Translations under genes and position numbers: made by a program
Assembly: GCA_964511185.1 (NCBI GenBank)
Contig: CAZEDU010000004.1
Coordinates: 1 to 64,000 of the forward strand
Direction of reading: 5' to 3'
Origin: CAZEDU01 sp964511185
GTDB taxonomy: Bacteria; Myxococcota; Myxococcia; Myxococcales; Myxococcaceae
DNA length: 64,000 bases
Shown: piece by piece, positions 24,620-32,331 of the stretch
Layout: each line of letters begins with the position of its first letter
Numbering within the stretch: position 1 is the first letter of the stretch
Notes under the pieces: model-generated
What the model saw: the letters and a program-made list of their open reading frames with translations, nothing else
What the model was told of the DNA's origin: nothing
Database searches by the model: none

Positions 24620-25678
24620 ATGGTGCTCGGCCCTTCGCTGCTCTCGAGGATCCTCGAGCTGATGCATTGGCACGGCGCGGCGCTCGTCGCCGCGCTGGCG
24701 GTCGCGGCGTGGGTGGCCAACGCCCTGCTGAGCCGCCGCTGGAACGAGGCGCGGCGCCGACTGATGGCGGCGCAGTTCCGCGCGCTGCGCAACTCGCTGG
24801 TGCTGGGCGGCCTGCTCTGGGCGAGCGGTCAGGCGCTCATTCATGCCAGGGCCGTCGACTGGCTCGTCGCGGGCGTGGGGTTTCTGGTGGTCGTGGCGTG
24901 GCTCTACGCCGGGCTGCGCGTCGCGAGGGTGTTCGTCTTCGAGTGGCTCTTCGCCACCAGCGCGCGGGAAGGCGTGCCGCTCCTTCTGGTCGACATCTTC
25001 ACCATCGTGGCGTCGGCCGTGTCGTTCGGCGCGTTGCTGCACGCCGTGTTCCTCATCGAGGTGACGTCGCTGTTGGCGACGTCGGCGGTGGTGTCGGTGG
25101 TGCTTGGCCTCGCGTTGCAGGACACGCTGGGCCAGCTCTTCGCCGGCATCTCGCTGCAGCTCGATCGCCCGTTCCGCCTGGGGGACTGGGTCGAAGTGCG
25201 GTCAGGCAGCGAGCGCATCAGCGGCCAGGTGCTGGAGGTCTCTTGGCGCGCGACGTTGCTCCTCGCCATCAGCGAAGAGCTCATCACCATCCCCAACAAG
25301 GTGATGGCGCAGGGGCTGGTGCTCAACTTCTCGGGACGCGAGCGGCCCTTCGTGCGCGGGCATCTCTTCCGCCTGCCCCTCGACGCGCCGCTCGCGCTCG
25401 CCAAGCAGCTGCTCACGCAGGCCGCGCTGGAGACCCAGGGCGTGTTGGCCGAGCCCCGGCCGGTGCCGCTGCTCATCGAGACGACCGAATCGTGGGTCAC
25501 CCTTAAGATGATCAACTTCGTCAGCGACTACGGCCGCCAATACGTCATCGGCGATGCCTATCAGACGCGGGCGCTGGAGCTGCTCGCGGCGCACGGCATC
25601 CAGCTCGCGGCGCCGCGGCTCCAACTCCTCGGGCATCGAGGCGAGCGCGGCCGTGAGCCCGCGGACGAAGCCGCGTGA
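24620..25678 (+). CDS. Small-conductance mechanosensitive channel (MscS family)
   Basis: This 352-residue inner-membrane channel has four N-terminal hydrophobic segments, then the pore helix with AVVSVVLGLALQDTLGQLFAGI and the conserved QLDRPFRLGDWVEV that opens the beta domain. SWRATLLLAISEELITIPNKVM is the second part of the beta domain and matches the standard MscS signature with its conserved PN. Predicted role: release of solutes on hypo-osmotic shock. The gene starts 10 bases after metQ and may share its promoter, though no functional link with methionine is known. It ends 10 bases before the stop of the convergent PEGA gene. Confidence 0.9.
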   Translation: MVLGPSLLSRILELMHWHGAALVAALAVAAWVANALLSRRWNEARRRLMAAQFRALRNSLVLGGLLWASGQALIHARAVDWLVAGVGFLVVVAWLYAGLRVARVFVFEWLFATSAREGVPLLLVDIFTIVASAVSFGALLHAVFLIEVTSLLATSAVVSVVLGLALQDTLGQLFAGISLQLDRPFRLGDWVEVRSGSERISGQVLEVSWRATLLLAISEELITIPNKVMAQGLVLNFSGRERPFVRGHLFRLPLDAPLALAKQLLTQAALETQGVLAEPRPVPLLIETTESWVTLKMINFVSDYGRQYVIGDAYQTRALELLAAHGIQLAAPRLQLLGHRGERGREPADEAA

Positions 25679-25688
25679 GCTTGGAAAA

Positions 25689-26687
25689 TCAGAAGCGAAT
25701 GCTCCAGCGCACCTGCGCCGTCGTCCGAGCGTCCGGCACCAGCACCAGGTCTTGCGTCGAGGGGCCGGCGGACGCCCAGCGGTAGACGCCAAAGCCCGAG
25801 AGCCCCAAGCCGCCGACGCCGAGGCCGACCGAGACAGGCATCAGCAGGCGCGCGAGGTCGAAGTCGGCGCGCGTCACGGTGGGGTTCTCGGCGTTGGGCT
25901 GACCCGGCTGCTGCAGACCCCACGCCTTCGACACGCGCGCCGCGTGCAGCGCCCCGAACGTCCCGCCCACCATCATCAAGACGCCGCCGCCGACCATCAG
26001 CGCGCCGCTCATGCGGCTGGGGGACGCCACCTCGCGCGCCGCCTCGGGCGTCGGCCGCGCCTGTTCAGGCAGCGCTTCGGCGCGCGGCGCCGCCTTCGCC
26101 TGCTCCACCGGCGCGCTCGAGGCGGCGGGCATGCGGAAGGTGAGCTCGACGATTTTCCCCGCATAAATGACGGTCGACTCGACGACCGAGCGGCCATCCG
26201 CCGCCACCACCTCGACCTGGTGGCGTCCCACCGGCATCGCCGTCTTGAGCGGGGCAGGGCCCATGTCGCGGCCGCCCACCTTGACCTCGCACCCCGGCTC
26301 GCTGGCGCTCACCGACAGCGTGCCCGTGACGCCGCGCCGCGCCTCGTCGAGCAGCTCGATGAGACTCGGGCTGACGCGGCCCGGGTCGAGCGAGGCGAGC
26401 GGGTCGTGCCGCAGCGCGCGGGAGAAGGACTCGAGCGCCTGGTCGTTTCGTCCGAGCGCGTACGCACACTCGCCGGCCAGGAGCATCGCCTCGGCCTTGG
26501 CCGCGTTGCTGCGCGCCTGGCGGTACACCCGCTCCAGCGTCTTGCGCGCCTGCTCGAACCTGCCCACCGCCATCGCGCGCTTGGCGGCGGCGAGCGTGTC
26601 ACCCGCCGGGGCGCTCTTCTTGCCGCGCGGAGCGGCGAGGGCGGTGAGCGGGACGAGCAGCACCAGCGCCAGCGCGGCTCCCCTCAC
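25689..26687 (-). CDS. TPR/PEGA-domain exported protein
   Basis: This 332-residue exported protein has a signal peptide (ALALVLLVPLTALAAP), then TPR-like helices (about 35-105: AAAKRAMAVGRFEQARKTLER and AMLLAGECAYALGRNDQALES). A PEGA domain follows, with GCEVKVGGRDMGPAPLKTAMPVG and VGRHQVEVVAADGR. Two membrane segments (GALMVGGGVLMMVGGTFGAL and a later one) precede a short C-terminal tail. Starting at GTG 26687, it overlaps the kinase stop (GTGA), so the proteins are made together. TPR/PEGA proteins beside Ser/Thr kinases are common in myxobacteria; the role may be envelope sensing or output. Confidence 0.8.
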   Translation of the reverse strand: MRGAALALVLLVPLTALAAPRGKKSAPAGDTLAAAKRAMAVGRFEQARKTLERVYRQARSNAAKAEAMLLAGECAYALGRNDQALESFSRALRHDPLASLDPGRVSPSLIELLDEARRGVTGTLSVSASEPGCEVKVGGRDMGPAPLKTAMPVGRHQVEVVAADGRSVVESTVIYAGKIVELTFRMPAASSAPVEQAKAAPRAEALPEQARPTPEAAREVASPSRMSGALMVGGGVLMMVGGTFGALHAARVSKAWGLQQPGQPNAENPTVTRADFDLARLLMPVSVGLGVGGLGLSGFGVYRWASAGPSTQDLVLVPDARTTAQVRWSIRF

Positions 26688-27718
26688 GTCGGCCGCTTCT
26701 TTCCTGTCGCTGAGCGGCTCTTCCCGGCGGCGCTCGGCGCCTTGGTGGTCGACCTGGGCGCCTCCGTCCGCCCGCCCTGCGAGCGCTCTTCGCTCGCGAG
26801 CTCGCTTCGGTACAGCTCGCGCATGAACGCCGACAGGTGCGCGTTGGTGGCCGGCAGCCGCTGCTGCACGAGGAACTCTTCGAGCGCGAGCTGAAACTCC
26901 CCGGCGCTTTGAAACCGCTCTTGTCGCTTCTTCGACAGCGCCTTGAGGACGATCGCGTCGATCGCCTTGGGCACGCCCTTCACCACGGTGGAGGGCGGCG
27001 GCACCTTGTCGTTGATGATGGCCTTCAGCGTCGCGGCGTCGTTCTCGCGCTTGAACAGCCGCTCGTGCGTCAAGGTCTCGTAGAAGACGATGCCCAGCCC
27101 GAAGATGTCGCTGCGCCAGTCCAGCTCCTCGCCGCTGGCCTGCTCGGGCGACATGTACGCGTACTTCCCTTTGATGGCGCCGGTCATCGTGACGCTCATC
27201 TTCCCCGCCGCCTTGGCGACGCCGAAGTCGATGAGCTTCACGTTGCCGTTGAAGCCGATGAGCACGTTCTGCGGCGAGACGTCGCGGTGGATGAGCCCCA
27301 AAGGCCGGCCCGCGCTGTTCTTCACCCGGTGCGCGAAGTCCAAGCCGGCGGCCGCGTCTGCGAGCACCCGGCACTTGAGCGCGAGCGGCATCCCGCCCAG
27401 CCGGTCGAGCGCGTGCAGCGCCACCGCGCGCAGGTTCTCGCCGTGCACGTACTCCATCGCGATGTAGTGGATGCTGTCGACCTCACCCAGCTCGTAGATC
27501 TGCGCGATGTTCGGGTGATTCAAGTGCGCGGCGATGCGCGCCTCGTCGAAGAACATGTGGATGAAGTCTTCGTCCTCCGACAGGTGCGGGAGGATTCGCT
27601 TCACCACGACCCGCTTCTCGAAGCCGCCCGGCCCGATGTGGCGCGCCAGGTAGATCTGCCCCATCCCGCCCGTGGCGAGCTTCTTCACCAGCTGATAACG
27701 GCCGAAGTTTTCCTGCAT
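26684..27718 (-). CDS. Eukaryotic-type Ser/Thr protein kinase
   Basis: The protein has 344 residues with a complete kinase domain at about residues 8-270: glycine loop LATGGMGQIYLA, catalytic lysine K40 (VVVKR), HRDVSPQN with the catalytic Asp146, DFG at 164-166, and MSPEQ as the APE motif after GKYAYMSPEQASG. The tail (about 275-344) is basic and rich in Ser/Thr and ends GKSRSATGKKRPT, with no membrane segment. It is cytosolic, unlike many PASTA kinases. The gene overlaps the PEGA-protein gene by four bases, which suggests a kinase and envelope partner pair. Target proteins are unknown. Confidence 0.93.
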   Translation of the reverse strand: MQENFGRYQLVKKLATGGMGQIYLARHIGPGGFEKRVVVKRILPHLSEDEDFIHMFFDEARIAAHLNHPNIAQIYELGEVDSIHYIAMEYVHGENLRAVALHALDRLGGMPLALKCRVLADAAAGLDFAHRVKNSAGRPLGLIHRDVSPQNVLIGFNGNVKLIDFGVAKAAGKMSVTMTGAIKGKYAYMSPEQASGEELDWRSDIFGLGIVFYETLTHERLFKRENDAATLKAIINDKVPPPSTVVKGVPKAIDAIVLKALSKKRQERFQSAGEFQLALEEFLVQQRLPATNAHLSAFMRELYRSELASEERSQGGRTEAPRSTTKAPSAAGKSRSATGKKRPT

Positions 27719-27884
27719 CTGCGGGGGTCGGGACGAAGCGGTTTCCCGTTGGGGATATCACGAGCTCCTAGGCTGCGTCCCCACTCTGTGGCTTCCAGCC
27801 CAGGGGGGCGCGCCGCAGGTGCTCTCAGTGTCCCGCAACCGACCGAACTGCGTCTGCCGCGACCGCTCAAGCGCTGTTGCCCTG

Positions 27885-27901
27885 ACTGTGCTCTTCACAG
27901 T
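27885..27901. promoter_or_regulatory. 17-bp palindrome upstream of the DUF1801 gene
   Basis: The sequence ACTGTGCTCTTCACAGT is a perfect 6-5-6 palindrome. It lies in the 253-base gap between the divergent kinase and DUF1801 genes, 71 bases before the DUF1801 ATG. A TTGCCC (27877-27882) lies just upstream and could be a weak -35. The TGTG-N5-CACA core resembles, but does not match, a Crp-type site, and the CTGT-N7-ACAG pattern is one base short of the E. coli LexA box. The regulator cannot be named. The rest of the gap shows no gene. Confidence 0.5.
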
Positions 27902-27971
27902 TCGCAATTCTTTTTCCTCCACTTCGCACGCGATTGCGTAGCGTGAGGTGTCCGAGTCGGGAGGAACGCTC

Positions 27972-28409
27972 ATGGCCCCGAAAGCCGCCGCCAAGAAGGC
28001 GCCAGTCAAAACGCAGAAGAACAAGGCCTCCGTCACCGAATTCATCGCCGCAGTCCAAGACGACGCCAAGCGCGCAGATGCCAAAGCGATCGACAAGATG
28101 CTGCGCGAGGTCACCGGCGAGAAGCCCGCGATGTGGGGGCCGTCGATCATCGGCTATGGCTCGTACAAATACACGAACACGATGGGCGAGGCGTATTGGC
28201 CGAAGATCGGCTTCAGCCCACGCAAGGGCGTGACCGTGCTCTACATCGTGCCGGACCTCCTCGCGTCCGATCCGCTGATGAAGAGGTTGGGTAAGTACAA
28301 GAATGGAAAGAGCTGCCTCTACATCAACAAACTCGCCGACGTGGATCAGAAAGTGCTGCTCGCACTGGTCAAGCGTTCGTGGAAGTACATGAGCGAGAAG
28401 TACGGGTAA
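27972..28409 (+). CDS. DUF1801 domain protein (YdhG-like)
   Basis: This 145-residue small protein has an alanine/lysine-rich start (MAPKAAAKKAPVKTQKNKAS) and then the DUF1801 domain: SVTEFIAAVQDDAKRADAKAI, GPSIIGYGSYKYTNTMGEAYWPKIGFSPRK and the YIKLADVDQKVL-like end. The fold is YdhG/YjbR-like and its function is unsettled; some members are described as iron chaperone-like. I use ATG 27972 because GGGAGGA lies seven bases upstream; GTG 27948 is less likely. The basic N-terminal extension suggests nucleic acid contact. It stands alone under the 17-bp palindrome. Confidence 0.85.
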   Translation: MAPKAAAKKAPVKTQKNKASVTEFIAAVQDDAKRADAKAIDKMLREVTGEKPAMWGPSIIGYGSYKYTNTMGEAYWPKIGFSPRKGVTVLYIVPDLLASDPLMKRLGKYKNGKSCLYINKLADVDQKVLLALVKRSWKYMSEKYG

Positions 28410-28447
28410 GAAGCTCGTGAGCCGACTGGAGACTCGAAGCTTCACGC

Positions 28448-28912
28448 TCAATGAAGCATCGTCTTCGGCCCGCTCTGTCGCGCGCGCTCAACTTTTAACG
28501 GCGAGAGCTTGGCCAGCCGAGCCTCGTCGATCACCGAACCGCGTTCGGGAATCGCCAAGCCGCTCTGCGCCCATTCCGGAACGAAGAGCAGCGCCTGCGC
28601 CGCGCCCGTGTACCCAAGCTGCACCAGCGAATCAGCCTCGAACGTTCGGCAGCGTTTCTCGCAGCAGGTAAACGACTCGACCACCCGATAGAGCCCTTCA
28701 CTCGGCAGCGCCACCAGCGTTTGCGCCCACGCCTCGTTCGGAATCGGAATGCCCTGGTCGTGCCAAATCGCTTGATTGTTCGACCAAGTGTGCGGCGTAT
28801 AGATGCCCGCGCCTGGGTCACCGTGGTTGTGAAAGTAGACGAGGCGGCCCGCCGGTACGTCTTGCCCGAGCGGCGCGGTGGTGCGGTACAAACCACAAGG
28901 AGGAAGCGCCAT
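28448..28912 (-). CDS. Hypothetical protein with clustered cysteines (154 aa)
   Basis: I do not recognise this family. The 154-residue product starts at ATG 28912 (MALPPCGLYRTTAPLG) and shows HNHGDPGAGIYTPHTW, then a cysteine cluster ESFTCCEKRCRTFE near residue 83-96. There is no signal peptide or membrane segment. The sequence alternates short aromatic and small-residue blocks (LVYFHNHG, ALLFVPEW), suggesting a compact beta-rich domain. Codon use resembles the surroundings, and there is no good ribosome-binding site. It converges with DUF1801, with 38 bases between. Moderate confidence that it is real, none about function. Confidence 0.55.
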   Translation of the reverse strand: MALPPCGLYRTTAPLGQDVPAGRLVYFHNHGDPGAGIYTPHTWSNNQAIWHDQGIPIPNEAWAQTLVALPSEGLYRVVESFTCCEKRCRTFEADSLVQLGYTGAAQALLFVPEWAQSGLAIPERGSVIDEARLAKLSPLKVERARQSGPKTMLH

Positions 28913-28968
28913 AGAGGCCGCGAAGCATAATCCGAAAGTCTCTGCCACCGATGCGCGGTGGGGCCTCG

Positions 28969-29133
28969 CTACGTGCGGACCAAGAGCTCGACCTTCATTC
29001 TCTGCCCGGTGTTGGCGAACAAGTATCCGCCGCAACCGGTGCGAGACTGCGCGCTCTTTAGGCCCTTGCCGCCGAGCCCCTGACCGGACAGCTCAACCTG
29101 AAGACTCAGCTCGGGCCTGTCGATGATGGGCAT
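28969..29133 (-). CDS. Possible 54-residue protein or gene remnant
   Basis: A 54-residue frame starts at ATG 29133 (MPIIDRPELSLQVELSG) and ends at TAG 28969 with YLFANTGQRMKVELLVRT. Third codon positions are about 80% G or C, as expected for coding DNA here. Glycine-rich SGQGLGGKG and SRTGCGGYLF could be part of a small beta-rich domain. It lies 22 bases after the large ASH lipoprotein gene and 56 bases before the gene at 28912, both on the same strand. No ribosome-binding site is visible. It could be a short gene or the tail of a decayed one; I cannot tell which. Confidence 0.3.
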   Translation of the reverse strand: MPIIDRPELSLQVELSGQGLGGKGLKSAQSRTGCGGYLFANTGQRMKVELLVRT

Positions 29134-29155
29134 GCGTTGAGCCACACGAGAGCCG

Positions 29156-32140
29156 TCATGGCCCCGCGCCGCAGGTGCTGCGGTAGCGCACCTCGACCGT
29201 CTGGCCTGGCCGCGGCACGTCGGCCCCTGAGAACACCACCGCGTTGCGGCCGGCGTCGTACGCGTAGCCGCGCGCCGGCTGACCATCGACCCGCACCTCG
29301 AGCAGGGCCGGGTCGGACGGCACGCTCGAGAGCCGGAAGTCCTCCTGCAGCCCCAGCGCTTGTTGCGTGAGCAGGTCGAGCAGGCCGCCGTAGCTGCCCG
29401 CGCACACCGAGAGGGTGGTGCCGCCGGTGCGGCTCGCCAGCGCGGCGAAGCGGGGCCCCGGCGGTCCCGCCGTCTGGCAGCTCGCGTCGGTGGGGACGAT
29501 GGCGTGCGCCGTCACCCGGTGCGACATGTCCGGCCCTTTGAGCATCTGCAGGAGCTGCACGTAGCTCTCGACGTCGAAGCCGGAGTGGTCGTCTTCGTCC
29601 GCCAGGAACACCACCGAGAGGCGCGCGGTGGCGCGCAAGAGCCCCAGGTTTCCGTCGTTGGGCTGCGGGGTGCGCGGATCATCGGGCTGATCCACCAGCG
29701 GCGGCGAGAGCGCGGCGCGCATCGTCTCGAGCCCCTGCACCAGGTTGTGGCAGACGCCGACGCCCAGGTTCTGCTGCAGCGTCGAGGCCGCGCCGCCGCT
29801 GCCGCCCGACACCACGCGCGGCCGGCTGCCGTCGACCGGGAAGAGCCGTCCCGCCTCGCCGCCCTCGGCGCCGCCCGGACAGACGGGGCTGCGCGGCACC
29901 AGACCGGTCGTGGTGACGCCGGCGCGCAAGCTGACGCCCCGCGTCGCCGCGGTCGACAGCCACGCGGGCATCTCGGCCGACAGCCGCGCCTGGTACGGCT
30001 GCATCGTCGTCGCGTTCGACACCACGAAGAGCACGTCCAGCTCGTCCTGGGTGCCTTGCGTGAACCGCTCGGTCTTGAAGCCGTCGTGGTTCGTCTCGCC
30101 CAGCATGGGGATGAGCAGCGGGTGCGGCTCGGTCGCCGCCTTCACCCACAACGGGCTGTAGTGCTGTCCGTGCACGGTGCGCGCGTACGTCGCGAGCAGC
30201 TCGAAGCCTTCTCCCGCCTGCAAGACGAGCGGGGTGGCCGGCGGCCCCACCAGCGTGAACTGCTGGCTCGTGCCCGGGCCCACCTGAACGCTCTCCACCG
30301 TGACCGGGAACGGGCACTGGTTGCTCACGAAGGTGCGGCGCGGCTCGGGCGCGCAGTCGTAGCGAATGGCGCCGAAGTCCAGGTACGGCGGCGCGGCGGC
30401 CAAGCAGGACGACATCGCCACCGCGGCGAGCGGCAGCCGGAAGATGGGCTGCGCCGGGTCGTTCACCGCCAGCTCCAGCTCGCCCGCGAAGGCGCCCGGC
30501 ACCGGCGAGCGGAAGGCGACCTGCGCGGCGAAGGAGTCGTTCTGGATGATGACGCCGCCGGTGAGCGCGCCGCCCGGCATGAAGAAGGCGCCGCCCGCGT
30601 CGTTCGAGAGCCGAATCTCCTTGACCGCGCACTCGTTGACGCCGGTGTTCTCGAAGCGGAAGCCCAGGACCGCGCCGCGGCCGGTCGGCACCGCGCCGAA
30701 GTCGAGCCGGTCTTGCGGCAGCACGCGGAACGAGCAGGGGCCGCCCTGCCGCGCGCGGCCGGTGAGCACGATGGTGCGGCGCGGGTGGAACACCTCGTTC
30801 GAGACGAAGGTCAGCTCGGCCCGCATCTCGCCGGTCCGGTCCGGCTCGAAGAACACGCGGAGGTCGAGCGCGTCGGCGCCCGGCGCCAGGGGGATGCCCT
30901 GCGCCTCGAGCTGGGGCCAGGCCGAGCTCGGGCTCCAGGGGAAGACCTGGGCGCCCTTGAACGGGCGCGACACCTCGAAGGCGCTCACGTCGCCCGCCGC
31001 CTCCACGCCCAAGAACAGCAGCGTCCCGGTCACGCCCGCATTGCTCAAGCGCACCACGCGCTCGACCTTGCCGCCCACCGGCAGCTCGCCGAAGTCGATG
31101 GCCACCGGCGCGATCGCCAGCTGCGCCGCGCCGCCGGTGGCGTCCAGGTCCACCTGCGCGGTGCGCGCGCGGTCGGAGTCGTACCGCACGGTCAACGCGC
31201 CCCGCGACGGGCCCGCGTGGCGCGCGGCGTACTCCATGTCGAGCTGCACCGTCTCGCGCGGCTCCACCCAGCGGTCCTGCACCGCGGTGAGCGGCCGGAA
31301 CGCGTGGTCGCTGGTGATCAGCTGCGACAGCTTCACGCCGCGCCAGGTGATGTTCGTCGCGCGCGTGTACGAGCGGCTCGTCTCGTGCACCGGCACGTCC
31401 TCGAACGGAATCGGCGCTGGGTCGAAGCTGAAGGCGTGCGGCACCGAGTTGCCGACCAGCGTCGAGCCCTGGGGCGTGCAGGTGCTGCACGCGGTGCCCT
31501 GGAGCGTCGCGCGCGCGCCGCCCAGCGCGGTGGGGCGGAACGTGAGCGTCACCTTCTGCGACGTGAGCGGCGGCACCGTCACCTCGCCGCCCGAGAAGAG
31601 CGCCGCGTGCGCGCCGCCCACCCGCAGCGCCTGCGGCAGCTCGATCGGGTTCTCCACCGTCACCTCGAGCGTGCGCTCCGAGTCCACCTCCAAGTTCTCG
31701 AAGTCGAGCACCTCGGGGATGAAGCGCAGCGGGGCGGGCGTGCCCACCCCCCGGAACGACAGCGTCCGCTCCGGCGCCTCGTCGGCGTCGGTCACCACGT
31801 GCACCAGCTCCCGGTGCGCGCCTTCGCTCAACGGCCGAAACCCGACCACCACCTGCTTCTCTTCTCCCGGCATCACCCGCCCCGGGTCGAGCGCGACCTG
31901 AAACGACAGGTTGCCTTCGACGCCGAGCGCCTCGAGCGCGGTGAACGGCACCACCCCCACGTTGCGGATGGTCACCGTCTCGTACCGCCAGATGCCGACG
32001 GGCACCTCGCCGAACTCGAGCGCGGATTGCTCGAACACCGCCGTCGCGCCGAGCCGTCGCATCTTCTGCGGCTCGTGGCAGCCCGCGGCCCCGAAGAGCA
32101 CCACCAGCGCAATCGTCCCCACTCCCCGCACGCCATCCAT
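29156..32140 (-). CDS. Large ASH/choice-of-anchor-D lipoprotein with degenerate VWA-like domain
   Basis: This 994-residue lipoprotein has the signal MDGVRGVGTIALVVLFGAAGC. The first two thirds consist of repeated beta-sandwich domains of the ASH/choice-of-anchor-D type, each with a FGEVPVG or DFGELPVGG strand (for example ALEFGEVPVGIWRYETVTI, AIDFGELPVGGKVERVV, RLDFGAVPTGRGAVLG). The last third resembles a von Willebrand A fold: LDVLFVVSNATTMQPYQ and ARLSVVFLADEDDHS, but the metal-binding DxSxS is reduced to SNATT. It is therefore probably unable to bind metal. Function is unknown; extracellular or periplasmic adhesion is plausible. Confidence 0.8.
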   Translation of the reverse strand: MDGVRGVGTIALVVLFGAAGCHEPQKMRRLGATAVFEQSALEFGEVPVGIWRYETVTIRNVGVVPFTALEALGVEGNLSFQVALDPGRVMPGEEKQVVVGFRPLSEGAHRELVHVVTDADEAPERTLSFRGVGTPAPLRFIPEVLDFENLEVDSERTLEVTVENPIELPQALRVGGAHAALFSGGEVTVPPLTSQKVTLTFRPTALGGARATLQGTACSTCTPQGSTLVGNSVPHAFSFDPAPIPFEDVPVHETSRSYTRATNITWRGVKLSQLITSDHAFRPLTAVQDRWVEPRETVQLDMEYAARHAGPSRGALTVRYDSDRARTAQVDLDATGGAAQLAIAPVAIDFGELPVGGKVERVVRLSNAGVTGTLLFLGVEAAGDVSAFEVSRPFKGAQVFPWSPSSAWPQLEAQGIPLAPGADALDLRVFFEPDRTGEMRAELTFVSNEVFHPRRTIVLTGRARQGGPCSFRVLPQDRLDFGAVPTGRGAVLGFRFENTGVNECAVKEIRLSNDAGGAFFMPGGALTGGVIIQNDSFAAQVAFRSPVPGAFAGELELAVNDPAQPIFRLPLAAVAMSSCLAAAPPYLDFGAIRYDCAPEPRRTFVSNQCPFPVTVESVQVGPGTSQQFTLVGPPATPLVLQAGEGFELLATYARTVHGQHYSPLWVKAATEPHPLLIPMLGETNHDGFKTERFTQGTQDELDVLFVVSNATTMQPYQARLSAEMPAWLSTAATRGVSLRAGVTTTGLVPRSPVCPGGAEGGEAGRLFPVDGSRPRVVSGGSGGAASTLQQNLGVGVCHNLVQGLETMRAALSPPLVDQPDDPRTPQPNDGNLGLLRATARLSVVFLADEDDHSGFDVESYVQLLQMLKGPDMSHRVTAHAIVPTDASCQTAGPPGPRFAALASRTGGTTLSVCAGSYGGLLDLLTQQALGLQEDFRLSSVPSDPALLEVRVDGQPARGYAYDAGRNAVVFSGADVPRPGQTVEVRYRSTCGAGP

Positions 32141-32331
32141 CGGAAGTTCGCTCCTCTGGCGCGCTCATCATCCAAACCGCGTACCGAGTTGATCAGCCGA
32201 CGCTGTTCACCGCCGCGACGACCCGTGGCGCGCTTGGAGTGTCGGCTGCCGCGCGCTCGGTCATAGGGTGTGGGCCTGGGCAAACTTCTTCCTGTCAAAA
32301 CGACTGGGCGAAATGGCCGGCCGTTCAGCGC

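Noticed and set aside
28439..28457. Hairpin GCTTCA/TGAAGC as a terminator between DUF1801 and the convergent hypothetical gene.
   Set aside because: The stem is only six pairs, has no T-tract and overlaps the end of the hypothetical gene.
29360..32266. Long open frame antisense to the ASH lipoprotein gene (about 970 codons).
   Set aside because: In GC-rich DNA antisense frames of good genes stay open; the peptide is Arg/His/Ala-rich with no domain, while the minus strand has a signal peptide and domains.
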